Shown here in pieces: positions 7,438-15,576 of a DNA stretch of 64,000 bases (its first letter is position 1; each line of letters starts with the position of its first letter). This stretch comes from a virus. The position numbers were made by a program, and so were the translations under genes. The notes below the pieces were generated by a model. That model searched no databases, had not been told where the DNA came from, and was given only the letters and a program-made list of their open reading frames with translations. The stretch spans positions 58,709 to 122,708 of the IMG/VR virus record IMGVR_UViG_3300028173_000003. The stretch is one strand, 5' to 3'.

Positions 7438-9387
7438 ATGACAAATAATGAAACATTTTCAAGATTTGGGAAGGGCTTTCAAGAGAATGTAGTACACTTG
7501 CTGTTACTTGACAGGGCCTTTGCGGATCAATTTGGGGAGTTGTTAGAGTATAGTTTTTTTGAGTATGAATATCTAAGAACATTTATTCATCTCATTTTTG
7601 ACTATCGACATAAATACAAGACTCACCCAACATATAAAATTATTGAAGTTCTATTGAGAACAGAGTTGGATAAAGAAATTGAACTTGTTCAAGAACAGGT
7701 TAGGGGATTCTATGCCAAAATTAAGTTATCTGTAGAGATTGAGGGGGCAGAATATACAAAAGAGAAAGCTATTGACTTTGCCAAGGGGCAGAAGTTAAAG
7801 GCAGCTATTTTACAATCTGTTCCGTTGATTGAAGAGGCCAATGAGGCATCGTATGATAAGATTAAGAAGATTGTTAATGATGCTCTAAAGTTAGGTGTCG
7901 ATAACAATCTGGGTCAAGATCTCATCATCGATTTCGAGAAGAGATACGAAGATAAGATGAGAAAAGAGATCCCTACTGGTTGGGAAGAAGTTGACAAGAT
8001 TACTCAAGGTGGCCTTGGTAAGGGCGAAATGGGAGTGGTAATTTCGACCAGTGGGGGCGGAAAATGTCAATTTTACGATACAAATGTTGACATTAAATGG
8101 AACAATACCAACAAGTTAGAAACAATCCAAATTGGTGAATTATTCAAAAAACTTGATATCAAAATTGAAGAAGATAATACAATTAAGAATGACTTTGTCG
8201 ATATTAGTGTAAGAACTCTCAATGGATATCGAAAGATTGAAGCGTTTTATAATTCTCCAAAATTAGCAAGTAGAGAGATCTTTCTTGAAAATGGTATGAG
8301 TTTGAGAGGATCGTATGAACATCGAGTAATGTGTAAACTTAAAATTAACTTAAGAAAAGGTTTAGTTGCAAAAGATCAAGGAGGATATGTTCACGTCCGA
8401 GCGGAAGATTTGACAATGGAAGATATCGCTTGTTCAGAAACTTTGACTACATATAATTACGTTCATATGAAGAATTTAAGTGTCGGGAGTCTTGTTGAAA
8501 CAATTTCTGGCCTTTCGAGAATAAAAGAAATAAAAGATCACGAAGAAGAACACATCCTGTACGACTTTCAGGTAGAAGAAGTACATTGCTTATATACTAA
8601 TGGCATTTTAAGTCATAACTCAATGGCGATGGTTCACTTGGCCGCAACAGCACTTCAAGATGGGAAGAATGTAATTTATTATACATTAGAATTGTCAGAG
8701 GAAGTTGTCGATTTGAGATTCGACAGTTTTTTTTCAGGAGTTCCTCTTAACGATTTGAAGACATTTAAGGATCTTGTATTTGAGGAGGTAAAAAAGAAAT
8801 ATAAGGGAAAGTTGCTGACAAAATATTACCCTCCAATGAGTGCAACTCTTAATACTTTACGTAATCATCTTGAAAAGGTTAAGCAAAGAGGAGTTAAAAT
8901 TGATTTAATTATTGTAGATTATGCAGATCGAATCAAGCCAATGGGGAATAGAAATGGTGGAGAGAAAAGACACGAACTAGAAGAGATTTATGAAGAGTTG
9001 CGAGGTATTGCAGGGGAGAACGAGTGTACTCTTTATACCTGTTCACAGACAAATCGTGGAGGATTAAATGCCGAAGTCATTACAATGGACAGTATTAGCG
9101 AGGCATATAACAAGTGTTTCCCTGCCGACTTGATTGTCACTATTTCAAGAACTATTGAAGACAGAGCATCAAATAGTGGGAAGATGTTCATTGCAAAGAA
9201 CAGATTTGGTGTTGATTCGATTGTCTACGATATGGAAATTGATACATCTCTTGTCAAATTGAAGGTTCTTGATAAGATTGATAAGTCAATTAAAGACATC
9301 AACAAGAAGAGCGAAGAAGAAGAAAAAGTAGCTTTGCTAGAGAAGTATAGAAAATTCAAAGAAGGAAGAGCAAAGAATGGCAGTTAA
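7438..9387 (+). CDS. DnaB/gp41-like replicative helicase precursor containing an intein
   Basis: 649-aa precursor; about 464 aa after intein removal, close to T4 gp41 (475 aa). Helicase signs are T-G-W-E-E-V-D-K-I, a Walker A loop S-G-G-G-K that is interrupted after K and resumes with S-M-A-M, a Walker B strand L-I-I-V-D-Y, and C-S-Q-T-N-R. DnaB-type hexamers unwind the replication fork 5'-3' on the lagging strand. The N-terminal 200 residues are helical, as expected for the DnaB N domain. The gene starts after AAGGAA; the end overlaps the next gene by 11 nt. Confidence 0.92.
   Translation: MTNNETFSRFGKGFQENVVHLLLLDRAFADQFGELLEYSFFEYEYLRTFIHLIFDYRHKYKTHPTYKIIEVLLRTELDKEIELVQEQVRGFYAKIKLSVEIEGAEYTKEKAIDFAKGQKLKAAILQSVPLIEEANEASYDKIKKIVNDALKLGVDNNLGQDLIIDFEKRYEDKMRKEIPTGWEEVDKITQGGLGKGEMGVVISTSGGGKCQFYDTNVDIKWNNTNKLETIQIGELFKKLDIKIEEDNTIKNDFVDISVRTLNGYRKIEAFYNSPKLASREIFLENGMSLRGSYEHRVMCKLKINLRKGLVAKDQGGYVHVRAEDLTMEDIACSETLTTYNYVHMKNLSVGSLVETISGLSRIKEIKDHEEEHILYDFQVEEVHCLYTNGILSHNSMAMVHLAATALQDGKNVIYYTLELSEEVVDLRFDSFFSGVPLNDLKTFKDLVFEEVKKKYKGKLLTKYYPPMSATLNTLRNHLEKVKQRGVKIDLIIVDYADRIKPMGNRNGGEKRHELEEIYEELRGIAGENECTLYTCSQTNRGGLNAEVITMDSISEAYNKCFPADLIVTISRTIEDRASNSGKMFIAKNRFGVDSIVYDMEIDTSLVKLKVLDKIDKSIKDINKKSEEEEKVALLEKYRKFKEGRAKNGS
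8065..8619 (+). mobile_element. Mini-intein in the helicase P-loop
   Basis: 185 codons in frame inside the helicase. It begins with C (C-Q-F-Y-D-T-N-V-D-I, block A), has S-Y-E-H-R-V-M (block B-like) and ends Y-D-F-Q-V-E-E-V-H-C-L-Y and S-H-N just before S (blocks F and G). N-terminal Cys, terminal His-Asn and a +1 Ser fit standard protein splicing. At this length there is no room for a LAGLIDADG nuclease domain. The insertion splits the Walker A motif between K and S. Confidence 0.9.
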
Positions 9388-9730
9388 TTTCAAAGTAGGT
9401 GATATTGTCAAATTTGAAAAGATATTGGATGCATATGAAAAAGTTGTAAGTGATATGTCTCGTCAACTTGCAGAAGAAATTGATAAGATGATTCTTGAAG
9501 ATTTGCTTAGAATGTCTGGAGTAGACGAAACATTCTTAAATGACGAAAAGTTTACTACAGTAGAAGAAAAAGAGGAGACCCCTGACAACGTAGTCAAACA
9601 ATATCAATATGGGATTATTGTAAAGATAAAGGAAGAATGGTATTGTGAAGTTAGAGTATTTGGTGAAAAGAAAATTGAGAATATTAGATTTGATGAATTA
9701 ACAAAAGCCAAGTGGATAAATTCTCCTTGA
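9377..9730 (+). CDS. Long VGD-family protein with helical insert
   Basis: 117 aa. It starts F-K-V-G-D-I-V-K-F, then carries an extra helical, acidic stretch of about 50 residues (M-S-R-Q-L-A-E-E-I), and resumes the barrel pattern with Y-G-I-I-V-K-I and C-E-V-R-V-F-G. The insert makes it one of the largest simple members. It overlaps the helicase end by 11 nt. Confidence 0.7.
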   Translation: MAVNFKVGDIVKFEKILDAYEKVVSDMSRQLAEEIDKMILEDLLRMSGVDETFLNDEKFTTVEEKEETPDNVVKQYQYGIIVKIKEEWYCEVRVFGEKKIENIRFDELTKAKWINSP

Positions 9731-9755
9731 CCTTTTGTTATAAATATATTATAAT
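9727..9755 (+). promoter_or_regulatory. Sigma70-like promoter, apparently leaderless
   Basis: TTGACC at 9727-9732, 17-nt spacer, perfect TATAAT at 9750-9755. The next ATG (9762) lies 7 nt after the -10 box, about where transcription should begin, so the mRNA would have almost no leader. Confidence 0.8.
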
Positions 9756-9761
9756 GTATGT

Positions 9762-9980
9762 ATGGAAAACAAATATCTATTAAAGACTGGAGATTTTATT
9801 GTCATAAGTGGGTATGATCAGTATGAAGATGAAAACCCACATTTGCAATACGGAATTGTGGTAGATAGGGAATGCGATCTTTTGAGAGTTAGGATTCTCG
9901 GGGAAAGTCGAGTGAAGAATATATATCTTGCGTTTCACAATTTTGAATATTGGAACATCTTGGAGGATAAGGATGATTGA
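9762..9980 (+). CDS. VGD-family tiny protein
   Basis: 72 aa, the first gene after the promoter, without room for a Shine-Dalgarno site. Head L-L-K-T-G-D-F-I-V-I, middle Y-G-I-V-V-D-R. Its tail Y-W-N-I-L-E-D is repeated in the next gene, also at DNA level, so the two are a recent tandem pair. Confidence 0.75.
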   Translation: MENKYLLKTGDFIVISGYDQYEDENPHLQYGIVVDRECDLLRVRILGESRVKNIYLAFHNFEYWNILEDKDD

Positions 9981-10173
9981 CAAACCAAAGATCGGAGATT
10001 TTATTGTTGCAGAATACAATTCTTTAAAATGGTATGGAATTATCACAGAGATAAGTAATACCAATGATTGGCATCATGTAAATTATTGTTGTAAACGTAT
10101 TGGGAGTAAGAAAATATATAATTTGGGATGTAGAGAAAGTCTTTCATATTGGAACATCTTGGAGGACAAATGA
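9973..10173 (+). CDS. VGD-family tiny protein
   Basis: 66 aa from the ATG at 9973, which sits just after the GGAGGA that also encodes the upstream tail. Head K-P-K-I-G-D-F-I-V-A, then W-Y-G-I-I-T-E-I, tail S-Y-W-N-I-L-E-D. Confidence 0.75.
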   Translation: MIDKPKIGDFIVAEYNSLKWYGIITEISNTNDWHHVNYCCKRIGSKKIYNLGCRESLSYWNILEDK

Positions 10174-10385
10174 GATCACTGTATAATGTAGGAGATTTTG
10201 TTAAGAGAGTTTCAACTTCGTCCTATTGGTCTTGGCACGGAGTCATAGTTGAGAAATATAGCTCAGAGTATTATGGGACTACTTACAAAGTAAGACAGCT
10301 CTTCCCATCAAATACAGAGATAGTTGTTTCAGACACTTATAATATGACGATTTGGTTTGACACAAAAGGAGAGCAAAATGATTAA
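10170..10385 (+). CDS. VGD-family tiny protein
   Basis: 71 aa; ATG 10170 in an ATGA overlap and preceded by GGAGGA. Head L-Y-N-V-G-D-F-V-K-R-V, then W-H-G-V-I-V-E-K, tail T-I-W-F-D-T-K-G. Third of a tandem trio. Confidence 0.7.
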   Translation: MRSLYNVGDFVKRVSTSSYWSWHGVIVEKYSSEYYGTTYKVRQLFPSNTEIVVSDTYNMTIWFDTKGEQND

Positions 10386-10725
10386 AAGAGAATTAGAAGA
10401 AGCAATTAAACATATTGCAAATTATATTGAGAGTGAAGATTTGATATGGGACGAACAAGAGTTAGAAAATCTTACAAAATATAGAATCGAGATCGAAACA
10501 TTTGAAGAGAAGAAGTATGTAGTAATGGTAACATACCTAAACGATCAGTTATCAAGTTTAACAATCTCTGACAACAGAGGGGAAAGGATTATTCATCAAC
10601 CCACGTTTACCTTGGATGATGGGAACTTTATTCAAGACAGATTTGAAATTAAGACCAGAAATAAAAGACACCTTGCCTTTCTGGCATTCAATGATGAAAT
10701 GAAAGAATTGGCAAAATTATCATGA
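10378..10725 (+). CDS. Hypothetical protein
   Basis: 115 aa behind AAAGGAG, overlapping the previous gene by 8 nt. A helical N-terminus (E-L-E-E-A-I-K-H-I) is followed by alternating strands (Y-V-V-M-V-T-Y-L) and a charged C-terminus. It overlaps the next VGD gene by 4 nt. No family recognised. Confidence 0.6.
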   Translation: MIKRELEEAIKHIANYIESEDLIWDEQELENLTKYRIEIETFEEKKYVVMVTYLNDQLSSLTISDNRGERIIHQPTFTLDDGNFIQDRFEIKTRNKRHLAFLAFNDEMKELAKLS

Positions 10726-10931
10726 ATAGGGGCGATTTTGTTATTGCTTACAGCGAATCTGTCGGATACGCTAAACAGTTTTATGGAATAAACACTACAG
10801 AACAAAATGGGGCTTTACGCCATCAAGTGATGTACTGTAGAGTGTGGGACTTAAAAGGCAGAATCCACAGATATATTCTACGTAAAGAAGTTAAGGTTTT
10901 GATTAAATATGAAAAGGGAGAAAATATATGA
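10722..10931 (+). CDS. VGD-family tiny protein
   Basis: 69 aa with a very short start, M-N-R-G-D-F-V-I-A-Y, then strands V-M-Y-C-R-V-W and Y-I-L-R-K-E-V-K-V-L-I. The ATGA overlap with the reductase gene suggests coupled translation. Confidence 0.7.
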   Translation: MNRGDFVIAYSESVGYAKQFYGINTTEQNGALRHQVMYCRVWDLKGRIHRYILRKEVKVLIKYEKGENI

Positions 10932-13363
10932 ATCAAGAAGAAGTATATAATAAAACATTAGAGTATTATGAAGGAGATATTTTAGCGACAGAATCATGGA
11001 TTAATAAATATGCATTAAGGGATAATGATAGCAACCTTGTAGAATCAACTCCTGACAACATGCACCGAAGACTTGCCAAAGAGTTTGCGAGAATTGAACA
11101 GAATTATTCAAATCCTTTGACAGAAGAAGAGATCTATAGTTACTTTAAGGATTTCAATTCAATTGTTCCTCAAGGTTCTCCAATGTATGGAATTGGGAAC
11201 AATACGAGTTTGATGAGTTTGTCAAACTGTGTGGTTGTTGCTCCTCCAAAAGATAGTGTATCTGGGATCATCAATACTTCGAGAGACTTGGCAAACCTAT
11301 ACAAGAACAGATGTGGCGTTGGAACAGACATTTCAACATTAAGGCCAGAAGGAGAGAGGGTAAATAACTCGGCAGGAACTACAACTGGTGCTTGGAGTTT
11401 TGCAGATTTCTATTCGTATGTAACAAACATGATTGGGCAGAATGGTAGACGATCAGCGTTGATGCTTACAATGGATGTTTCTCACCCAGATATTGAGAAG
11501 TTCATCACAATGAAGACAGATCTGTCAAAAGTGACAGGTGCCAATATTACTGTTAAACTATCAGACAAATTCATGAATGCCGTTTTTGCAGACAAAATGT
11601 TTGATCTTGTATTCGATGGTAAAGTTTATAAGACAGTTAATGCCAGGAGTTTGTTTAAGTTAATTGGAGAGACTGCGACAACAACAGGCGAACCTGGAGT
11701 TTCATTTTGGGATCGTATTCTTGAAGATAATCCTCTACAATGCTATAAGGATGATGGATTTAATCATGTTGGTTTAAATCCATGTGGAGAATTATCCTTA
11801 TCTCCTGACGATAGTTGTCGCTTAATTGCTATCAATCTTGTTAACTTTGTTCTTAATGCCTTTAGTGTCAAAGATGCAGTATTCGACATGACATCGTTCG
11901 AAAGAACTATCAGAGTTGCAACAAGACTGTCAGATGATCTTATCGACCTTGAGGTAGAAAAGCTTAACAAGATCATCAATCATGCAAGTGAACAAGATGT
12001 AAAAGATGTCTTTATTCGCTTACGAGATACGGCACTGAAAGGTAGAAGAACAGGACTGGGTGTCTTTGGTTTGGCAGACATGCTTGCTAAACTGACTCTC
12101 AAATATGATAGTCAAGAAGCCATTGATTTCGTAGAACATATGATGAACAGCTTCAAAAACACTGCCTATAGTGAAAGTACGAGACTTGCTAAAGAAAGAG
12201 GACCATTCCCAATTTGGAATTGGGAGAAGGAGAAGAACAATAAATTCATTAATAGCCTTGACAACGACGTTATTGAAGAGATTAAGACGTATGGCAGGAG
12301 AAGTGGGGCTTCACTCACATGTGCCCCAAATGGCACCTCTGCCATCGTCTCAAGGGTATCTTCTGGTATTGAGCCAATGTTTAGATTCTCTTATACGAGA
12401 AGACGTAAACTAAACGAAAATGAAAAAGATATTAGAGCAGACTTTGTTGATGATAGTGGTATTCGTTGGAAGGAGCATAAATACGTGCATCCTCTGATCG
12501 AAAAGTATATGAGAGATTTCGGCATCAAGGAAGAGAAAGATCTCCCAGAGTTCTTTACAACTTCAGATAAGATTGATTATACTCAAAGAATCAAGATGCA
12601 AGAGGCATTACAGAAGGGAATTGATCATCAAATTTCAAGTACGATCAATCTTCCAAAAGGAACCAAATCAGATGTTGTGTGTGACATCTATGAGAAGGCT
12701 TATGAGCACAACCTAAAGGGATTGACAGTATATGTTGATGGTTCAAGAGCAAACGTTCTTGTTGATAACACAACAGCAAGTGATGTAAACCAAGATAGAT
12801 TTTCTCCCGACAGGCCAAAGGAGTTGCCGTGTAATATCTTTCAAACTGTCGTGTCTGGTAAGCCTTATATCTTCTTTGTTGGGTTATATGATGGAAAGCC
12901 ATTCGAGTTGTTTGGCGGAGAGCAGAAAAAAATTAGGTTGCCAAAGCGTTATGAATCTGGTACAATTATAAAGCATGAGAGGAAGACGGTAAGGAACAAG
13001 TATGATCTTGTTTTGACAGAAAAGAATTGTAAAGAGAATGGTACTGACTGTGATGAGATGGTTATTTCAGACATCGTTAATCAGTTCGACAATGGGATTA
13101 ATTTAGCTTTTGCGAGGATCATTTCGACGAGTTTGAGACACAAAGTACCAGTGAAGTTTATTGTTGAGCAGTTACAGAAGGAAACTGGCAACATGGATAA
13201 TGATGGCTTGCACTCTTTTAATAAGGGTGCAGCAAGGGCATTAAAGCCTTATATTCTTGACAACGAGGGAGCAAATGGAGTCTGTGAAGAGTGTGGATCA
13301 ACCAATCTCAGATATGAGGGAGGATGCATTATTTGTGAATGCGGAAGCAGTAAATGTGGGTGA
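10928..13363 (+). CDS. nrdJ: Class II (B12-dependent type) ribonucleotide reductase
   Basis: 811 aa. The active-site strand N284-P-C286-G-E288 carries the thiyl-radical cysteine with its Asn and Glu, and S-L-S-N-C101 holds a redox cysteine. A C-terminal cysteine-rich tail (C-E-E-C-G, then C-I-I-C-E-C-G and S-K-C-G) resembles the zinc-ribbon end of NrdJ enzymes. Together with the absence of any small-subunit (NrdB) gene here, this favours class II over class I. It would make dNTP precursors independently of oxygen, using adenosylcobalamin from the host. GGGAG precedes the start; the end overlaps the next small gene. Confidence 0.85.
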   Translation: MNQEEVYNKTLEYYEGDILATESWINKYALRDNDSNLVESTPDNMHRRLAKEFARIEQNYSNPLTEEEIYSYFKDFNSIVPQGSPMYGIGNNTSLMSLSNCVVVAPPKDSVSGIINTSRDLANLYKNRCGVGTDISTLRPEGERVNNSAGTTTGAWSFADFYSYVTNMIGQNGRRSALMLTMDVSHPDIEKFITMKTDLSKVTGANITVKLSDKFMNAVFADKMFDLVFDGKVYKTVNARSLFKLIGETATTTGEPGVSFWDRILEDNPLQCYKDDGFNHVGLNPCGELSLSPDDSCRLIAINLVNFVLNAFSVKDAVFDMTSFERTIRVATRLSDDLIDLEVEKLNKIINHASEQDVKDVFIRLRDTALKGRRTGLGVFGLADMLAKLTLKYDSQEAIDFVEHMMNSFKNTAYSESTRLAKERGPFPIWNWEKEKNNKFINSLDNDVIEEIKTYGRRSGASLTCAPNGTSAIVSRVSSGIEPMFRFSYTRRRKLNENEKDIRADFVDDSGIRWKEHKYVHPLIEKYMRDFGIKEEKDLPEFFTTSDKIDYTQRIKMQEALQKGIDHQISSTINLPKGTKSDVVCDIYEKAYEHNLKGLTVYVDGSRANVLVDNTTASDVNQDRFSPDRPKELPCNIFQTVVSGKPYIFFVGLYDGKPFELFGGEQKKIRLPKRYESGTIIKHERKTVRNKYDLVLTEKNCKENGTDCDEMVISDIVNQFDNGINLAFARIISTSLRHKVPVKFIVEQLQKETGNMDNDGLHSFNKGAARALKPYILDNEGANGVCEECGSTNLRYEGGCIICECGSSKCG

Positions 13364-13517
13364 TCTCTTTATTGAGAAAAATTTAAACATATATGCTGTT
13401 TTGATTGGAGAGGATGAATTAAGCTATGAATTCAAAGAGTATTATGGAAATGGGAAGACTGACATCTTCTTTGTTGGAAAGCGAAATGTTTTTCATTATT
13501 ATAAAAAAATCGTATAG
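13335..13517 (+). CDS. VGD-family tiny protein, probable GTG start
   Basis: 60 aa if it begins at GTG 13335, placed about 10 nt after GAGGGAGGA; an in-frame ATG at 13314 is the alternative. Head A-V-N-V-G-D-L-F, then I-Y-A-V-L-I-G, tail V-F-H-Y-Y-K-K-I. It overlaps the reductase end, and the Shine-Dalgarno site lies within the reductase zinc tail. Confidence 0.6.
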   Translation: MNAEAVNVGDLFIEKNLNIYAVLIGEDELSYEFKEYYGNGKTDIFFVGKRNVFHYYKKIV

Positions 13518-13527
13518 TTGGTAACTA

Positions 13528-13731
13528 ATGGATACAGTAAATGTTGGAGATATCTTGAGAGAAAATGAAACAGGGAGAATTGCAGTAGTTGTTGGTGTTA
13601 TTTATGAAAGACAGAAAAAGTACCTCATTGAAGAACACCGTTCATCTTATGGCATTTTTAAATTTCAATTTGTACAAGATGATGTTTGGTATTTTTATGA
13701 TAGGATTGTAGAATACAAAGTTGGCAATTGA
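13528..13731 (+). CDS. VGD-family tiny protein
   Basis: 67 aa. Head T-V-N-V-G-D-I-L-R-E-N-E-T-G-R-I-A-V-V-V, tail W-Y-F-Y-D-R-I-V. The shared L-R-E...G-R-I-A element ties it to the next genes as a subfamily. Confidence 0.75.
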   Translation: MDTVNVGDILRENETGRIAVVVGVIYERQKKYLIEEHRSSYGIFKFQFVQDDVWYFYDRIVEYKVGN

Positions 13732-13928
13732 TGATTGACAAAACCAAGGTAAGAGTGGGTTCGATCTTGAGAGAAAAGACAAGTGGAAGAATTGCTTTCG
13801 TTTATAAAATGGAATCTTGTACTTATTCGAAAATTGCTCATGTAAAAGAACTCTCTGCTCTTGGGAAACCTAATTGGTCCTTTTTTATAGACAATTTACA
13901 ATATTACTATTCACCAATTATGTATTGA
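13731..13928 (+). CDS. VGD-family tiny protein
   Basis: 65 aa; ATG 13731 shares one base with the upstream TGA. Head V-R-V-G-S-I-L-R-E-K-T-S-G-R-I-A-F-V, tail Q-Y-Y-Y-S-P-I. Here the Asp of G-D is Ser. Confidence 0.72.
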   Translation: MIDKTKVRVGSILREKTSGRIAFVYKMESCTYSKIAHVKELSALGKPNWSFFIDNLQYYYSPIMY

Positions 13929-13935
13929 GGGCAAT

Positions 13936-14133
13936 GTGGAAGGTAAATACAAAATAGGGGACATCTTTCGAGAAAGAGAAAGTGAAAACATTGCCATAAT
14001 TGTAGGTCGAGTTCTTGAGTGGGATGAATATTGGGTTGACGAGTATCGTAAAGATGGGGGCATAAGTGAACTTTTATTTACAGAATATGGGATAGAAAAA
14101 TATTATTACAAGATAGAGATCGAAGATGTTTAA
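13936..14133 (+). CDS. VGD-family tiny protein, GTG start
   Basis: 65 aa from GTG 13936, with GAGGG 5 nt upstream; an out-of-frame ATG lies 2 nt before it. Head Y-K-I-G-D-I-F-R-E-R-E-S-E-N-I-A-I-I-V, tail E-K-Y-Y-Y-K-I-E-I. Overlaps the next gene by 8 nt. Confidence 0.7.
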   Translation: MEGKYKIGDIFRERESENIAIIVGRVLEWDEYWVDEYRKDGGISELLFTEYGIEKYYYKIEIEDV

Positions 14134-14320
14134 TGATGGAATAAAAATGCACACATTACTAAAAGATAAGATGAATCGCAATCATTTGGCAATCATTATT
14201 AATGATAATGCTTCTTTTTCTGGGTATTATAGAGTATTAGGATATGATATTACAGTAAAGCGATGGATACAGTATAGTCTGCATTGGCAAGCGATTAACA
14301 ATTATTACGAGGCTTGGTAG
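14126..14320 (+). CDS. Divergent VGD-like tiny protein
   Basis: 64 aa. The head (D-G-I-K-M-H-T-L-L-K-D-K) has lost G-D, but N-H-L-A-I-I-I and the tail A-I-N-N-Y-Y-E-A-W keep the subfamily spacing. It lies in the same tandem run. Confidence 0.6.
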   Translation: MFNDGIKMHTLLKDKMNRNHLAIIINDNASFSGYYRVLGYDITVKRWIQYSLHWQAINNYYEAW

Positions 14321-14321
14321 T

Positions 14322-14471
14322 ATGAAAAATAAATATAAAGTAGGGGATGTTTTACTCGATCCTGAAAGAAAGAATTTTGCTGTAGTTTTATCTGTAGTTA
14401 GACTTTCGGGTGGAGGATTTGCAGCCAAGATTAAAGAGTACAATCGTAGTATAAAACGGATAGAATTCTAA
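14322..14471 (+). CDS. VGD-family tiny protein, short form
   Basis: 49 aa, starting 1 nt after the previous stop. Head Y-K-V-G-D-V-L-L-D-P-E-R-K-N-F-A-V-V-L, but it stops at R-I-E-F before the usual tail. The following 67 nt hold no gene, so this may be a truncated copy. Confidence 0.6.
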   Translation: MKNKYKVGDVLLDPERKNFAVVLSVVRLSGGGFAAKIKEYNRSIKRIEF

Positions 14472-14538
14472 GAATTCTTTACCTTGACGTTTGCATATCT
14501 TGTTGGTCACTTTTCAAAAGTGGATATTAATTATTAAG

Positions 14539-14742
14539 ATGGATACTAACAAACTAAGAGTAGGATCGATCTTGCGTGAAGATATTTCTAAATGCAATTG
14601 TGTTATAGTGAAAATTGACTTTTCAAAAAAGGATCAAGATGTCGATCTTGTCCGTATTAAAGAATCTGAGGAAGCTACAAGAGAATTCTGGAATTTCACC
14701 AGAATAAGAGTAGAAAATTATTACACTATCCTTATTTATTAA
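14539..14742 (+). CDS. VGD-family tiny protein
   Basis: 67 aa from ATG 14539; the longer frame from 14491 lacks a ribosome site. Head L-R-V-G-S-I-L-R-E-D, then C-V-I-V-K-I, tail V-E-N-Y-Y-T-I-L-I-Y. Last of this seven-gene run. Confidence 0.72.
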   Translation: MDTNKLRVGSILREDISKCNCVIVKIDFSKKDQDVDLVRIKESEEATREFWNFTRIRVENYYTILIY

Positions 14743-14767
14743 GGATAAAAACAAAAAGGGGATCAAA

Positions 14768-14968
14768 ATGGCGAGAGTAACTAGCATGAAGACATTCTAT
14801 TTAACAGAGGAAGAGATGAAAACAATTGTTGTCGAACACCTAAAACATACGGTGTTGAGAAGGGATACCAAAACGTTAAGTCATCTATACGACAATTGGG
14901 AAACAATTAATATGGAATGGGTAGATGGAGAGTTTGCAATTTCAGTAGATGGAGAAATGGAGGCATAA
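14768..14968 (+). CDS. Hypothetical protein
   Basis: 66 aa behind AAAAGGGG. Helical (L-T-E-E-E-M-K-T-I-V-V-E-H-L) with an acidic end; no VGD features. It lies 2 nt before the next start region. Function unknown. Confidence 0.55.
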   Translation: MARVTSMKTFYLTEEEMKTIVVEHLKHTVLRRDTKTLSHLYDNWETINMEWVDGEFAISVDGEMEA

Positions 14969-14969
14969 A

Positions 14970-15245
14970 ATGAAAAAAGAAGCAAAGACACTAACTTACA
15001 ACAAAGAGAAGACCGAAGAGTTTGCAAAGCGATTATTCGCGATTCGTAGAGAAAAGAAGATTCTACAAGAGGATGAGAAGGAACTAAAGGCAGAGTTTAA
15101 AGAACACGTTCCGGTAAAGCTCGTAAACAAGATTATCAGAGTAGTTAAGCTGAAGATTGATATGCAGTATGAGGCAGCATCAGAAGAAACTATTGAAGAG
15201 ATTGAGGATATCATTGCGGATAGTATTGGCGCAATTATTGAATAA
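14970..15245 (+). CDS. Hypothetical coiled-coil-like protein
   Basis: 91 aa from ATG 14970, with GGAGG upstream. Residues about 8-45 are K/E-rich heptad-like helix (F-A-K-R-L-F-A-I-R-R-E-K-K-I-L). The C-terminal end is acidic and hydrophobic (I-E-D-I-I-A-D-S-I). It precedes the GroES-like gene. Confidence 0.6.
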   Translation: MKKEAKTLTYNKEKTEEFAKRLFAIRREKKILQEDEKELKAEFKEHVPVKLVNKIIRVVKLKIDMQYEAASEETIEEIEDIIADSIGAIIE

Positions 15246-15258
15246 ATAAGGAGAAATT

Positions 15259-15576
15259 ATGATTAACAATAAGTTGTGGCCTGCTGGAAAATATGTCCTA
15301 CTGGAGCCATACAAAGAAACTGGAGATATCGAAAGAGAAGCTGATCTTATTTATCTTCCAAAAGATCCAGATAAAGAAGAAGAAAGATATCAAACATTTG
15401 TCATTGACAGTTCTGGAGATAAGTGTGATAATGTTGTGTCTGGCGATAATGGCAAGATTGCAATTATTGACGTTTCAGGATTAGAACAGATGACGATATT
15501 TGGGGAAACTATTCATTTTTGTTTGGAAGGGTCTGTTGTGGCGATGTTCGATCATGACGCGGCAGAAGAAGAGTAA
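15259..15576 (+). CDS. Putative GroES/gp31-like co-chaperonin
   Basis: 105 aa, near the size of GroES (97) and T4 gp31 (111). The order fits the Cpn10 fold: K-Y-V-L-L-E-P-Y-K-E first strand, a charged flexible segment (about residues 20-40) where the mobile loop sits, a strand around Y-Q-T-F-V-I-D, V-S-G-D-N-G-K-I-A-I-I, and a final G-S-V-V-A-M-F. Such proteins cap GroEL rings. The phage's own GroEL gene lies at 27499, which supports the call. Sequence similarity is architectural rather than obvious. The start follows AAGGAG; the end overlaps the next ATG by 1 nt. Confidence 0.55.
   Translation: MINNKLWPAGKYVLLEPYKETGDIEREADLIYLPKDPDKEEERYQTFVIDSSGDKCDNVVSGDNGKIAIIDVSGLEQMTIFGETIHFCLEGSVVAMFDHDAAEEE

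Noticed and set aside
14484-14512. Promoter with TTGACG before the VGD gene at 14539
   Set aside because: No acceptable -10 hexamer lies 16-18 nt downstream.
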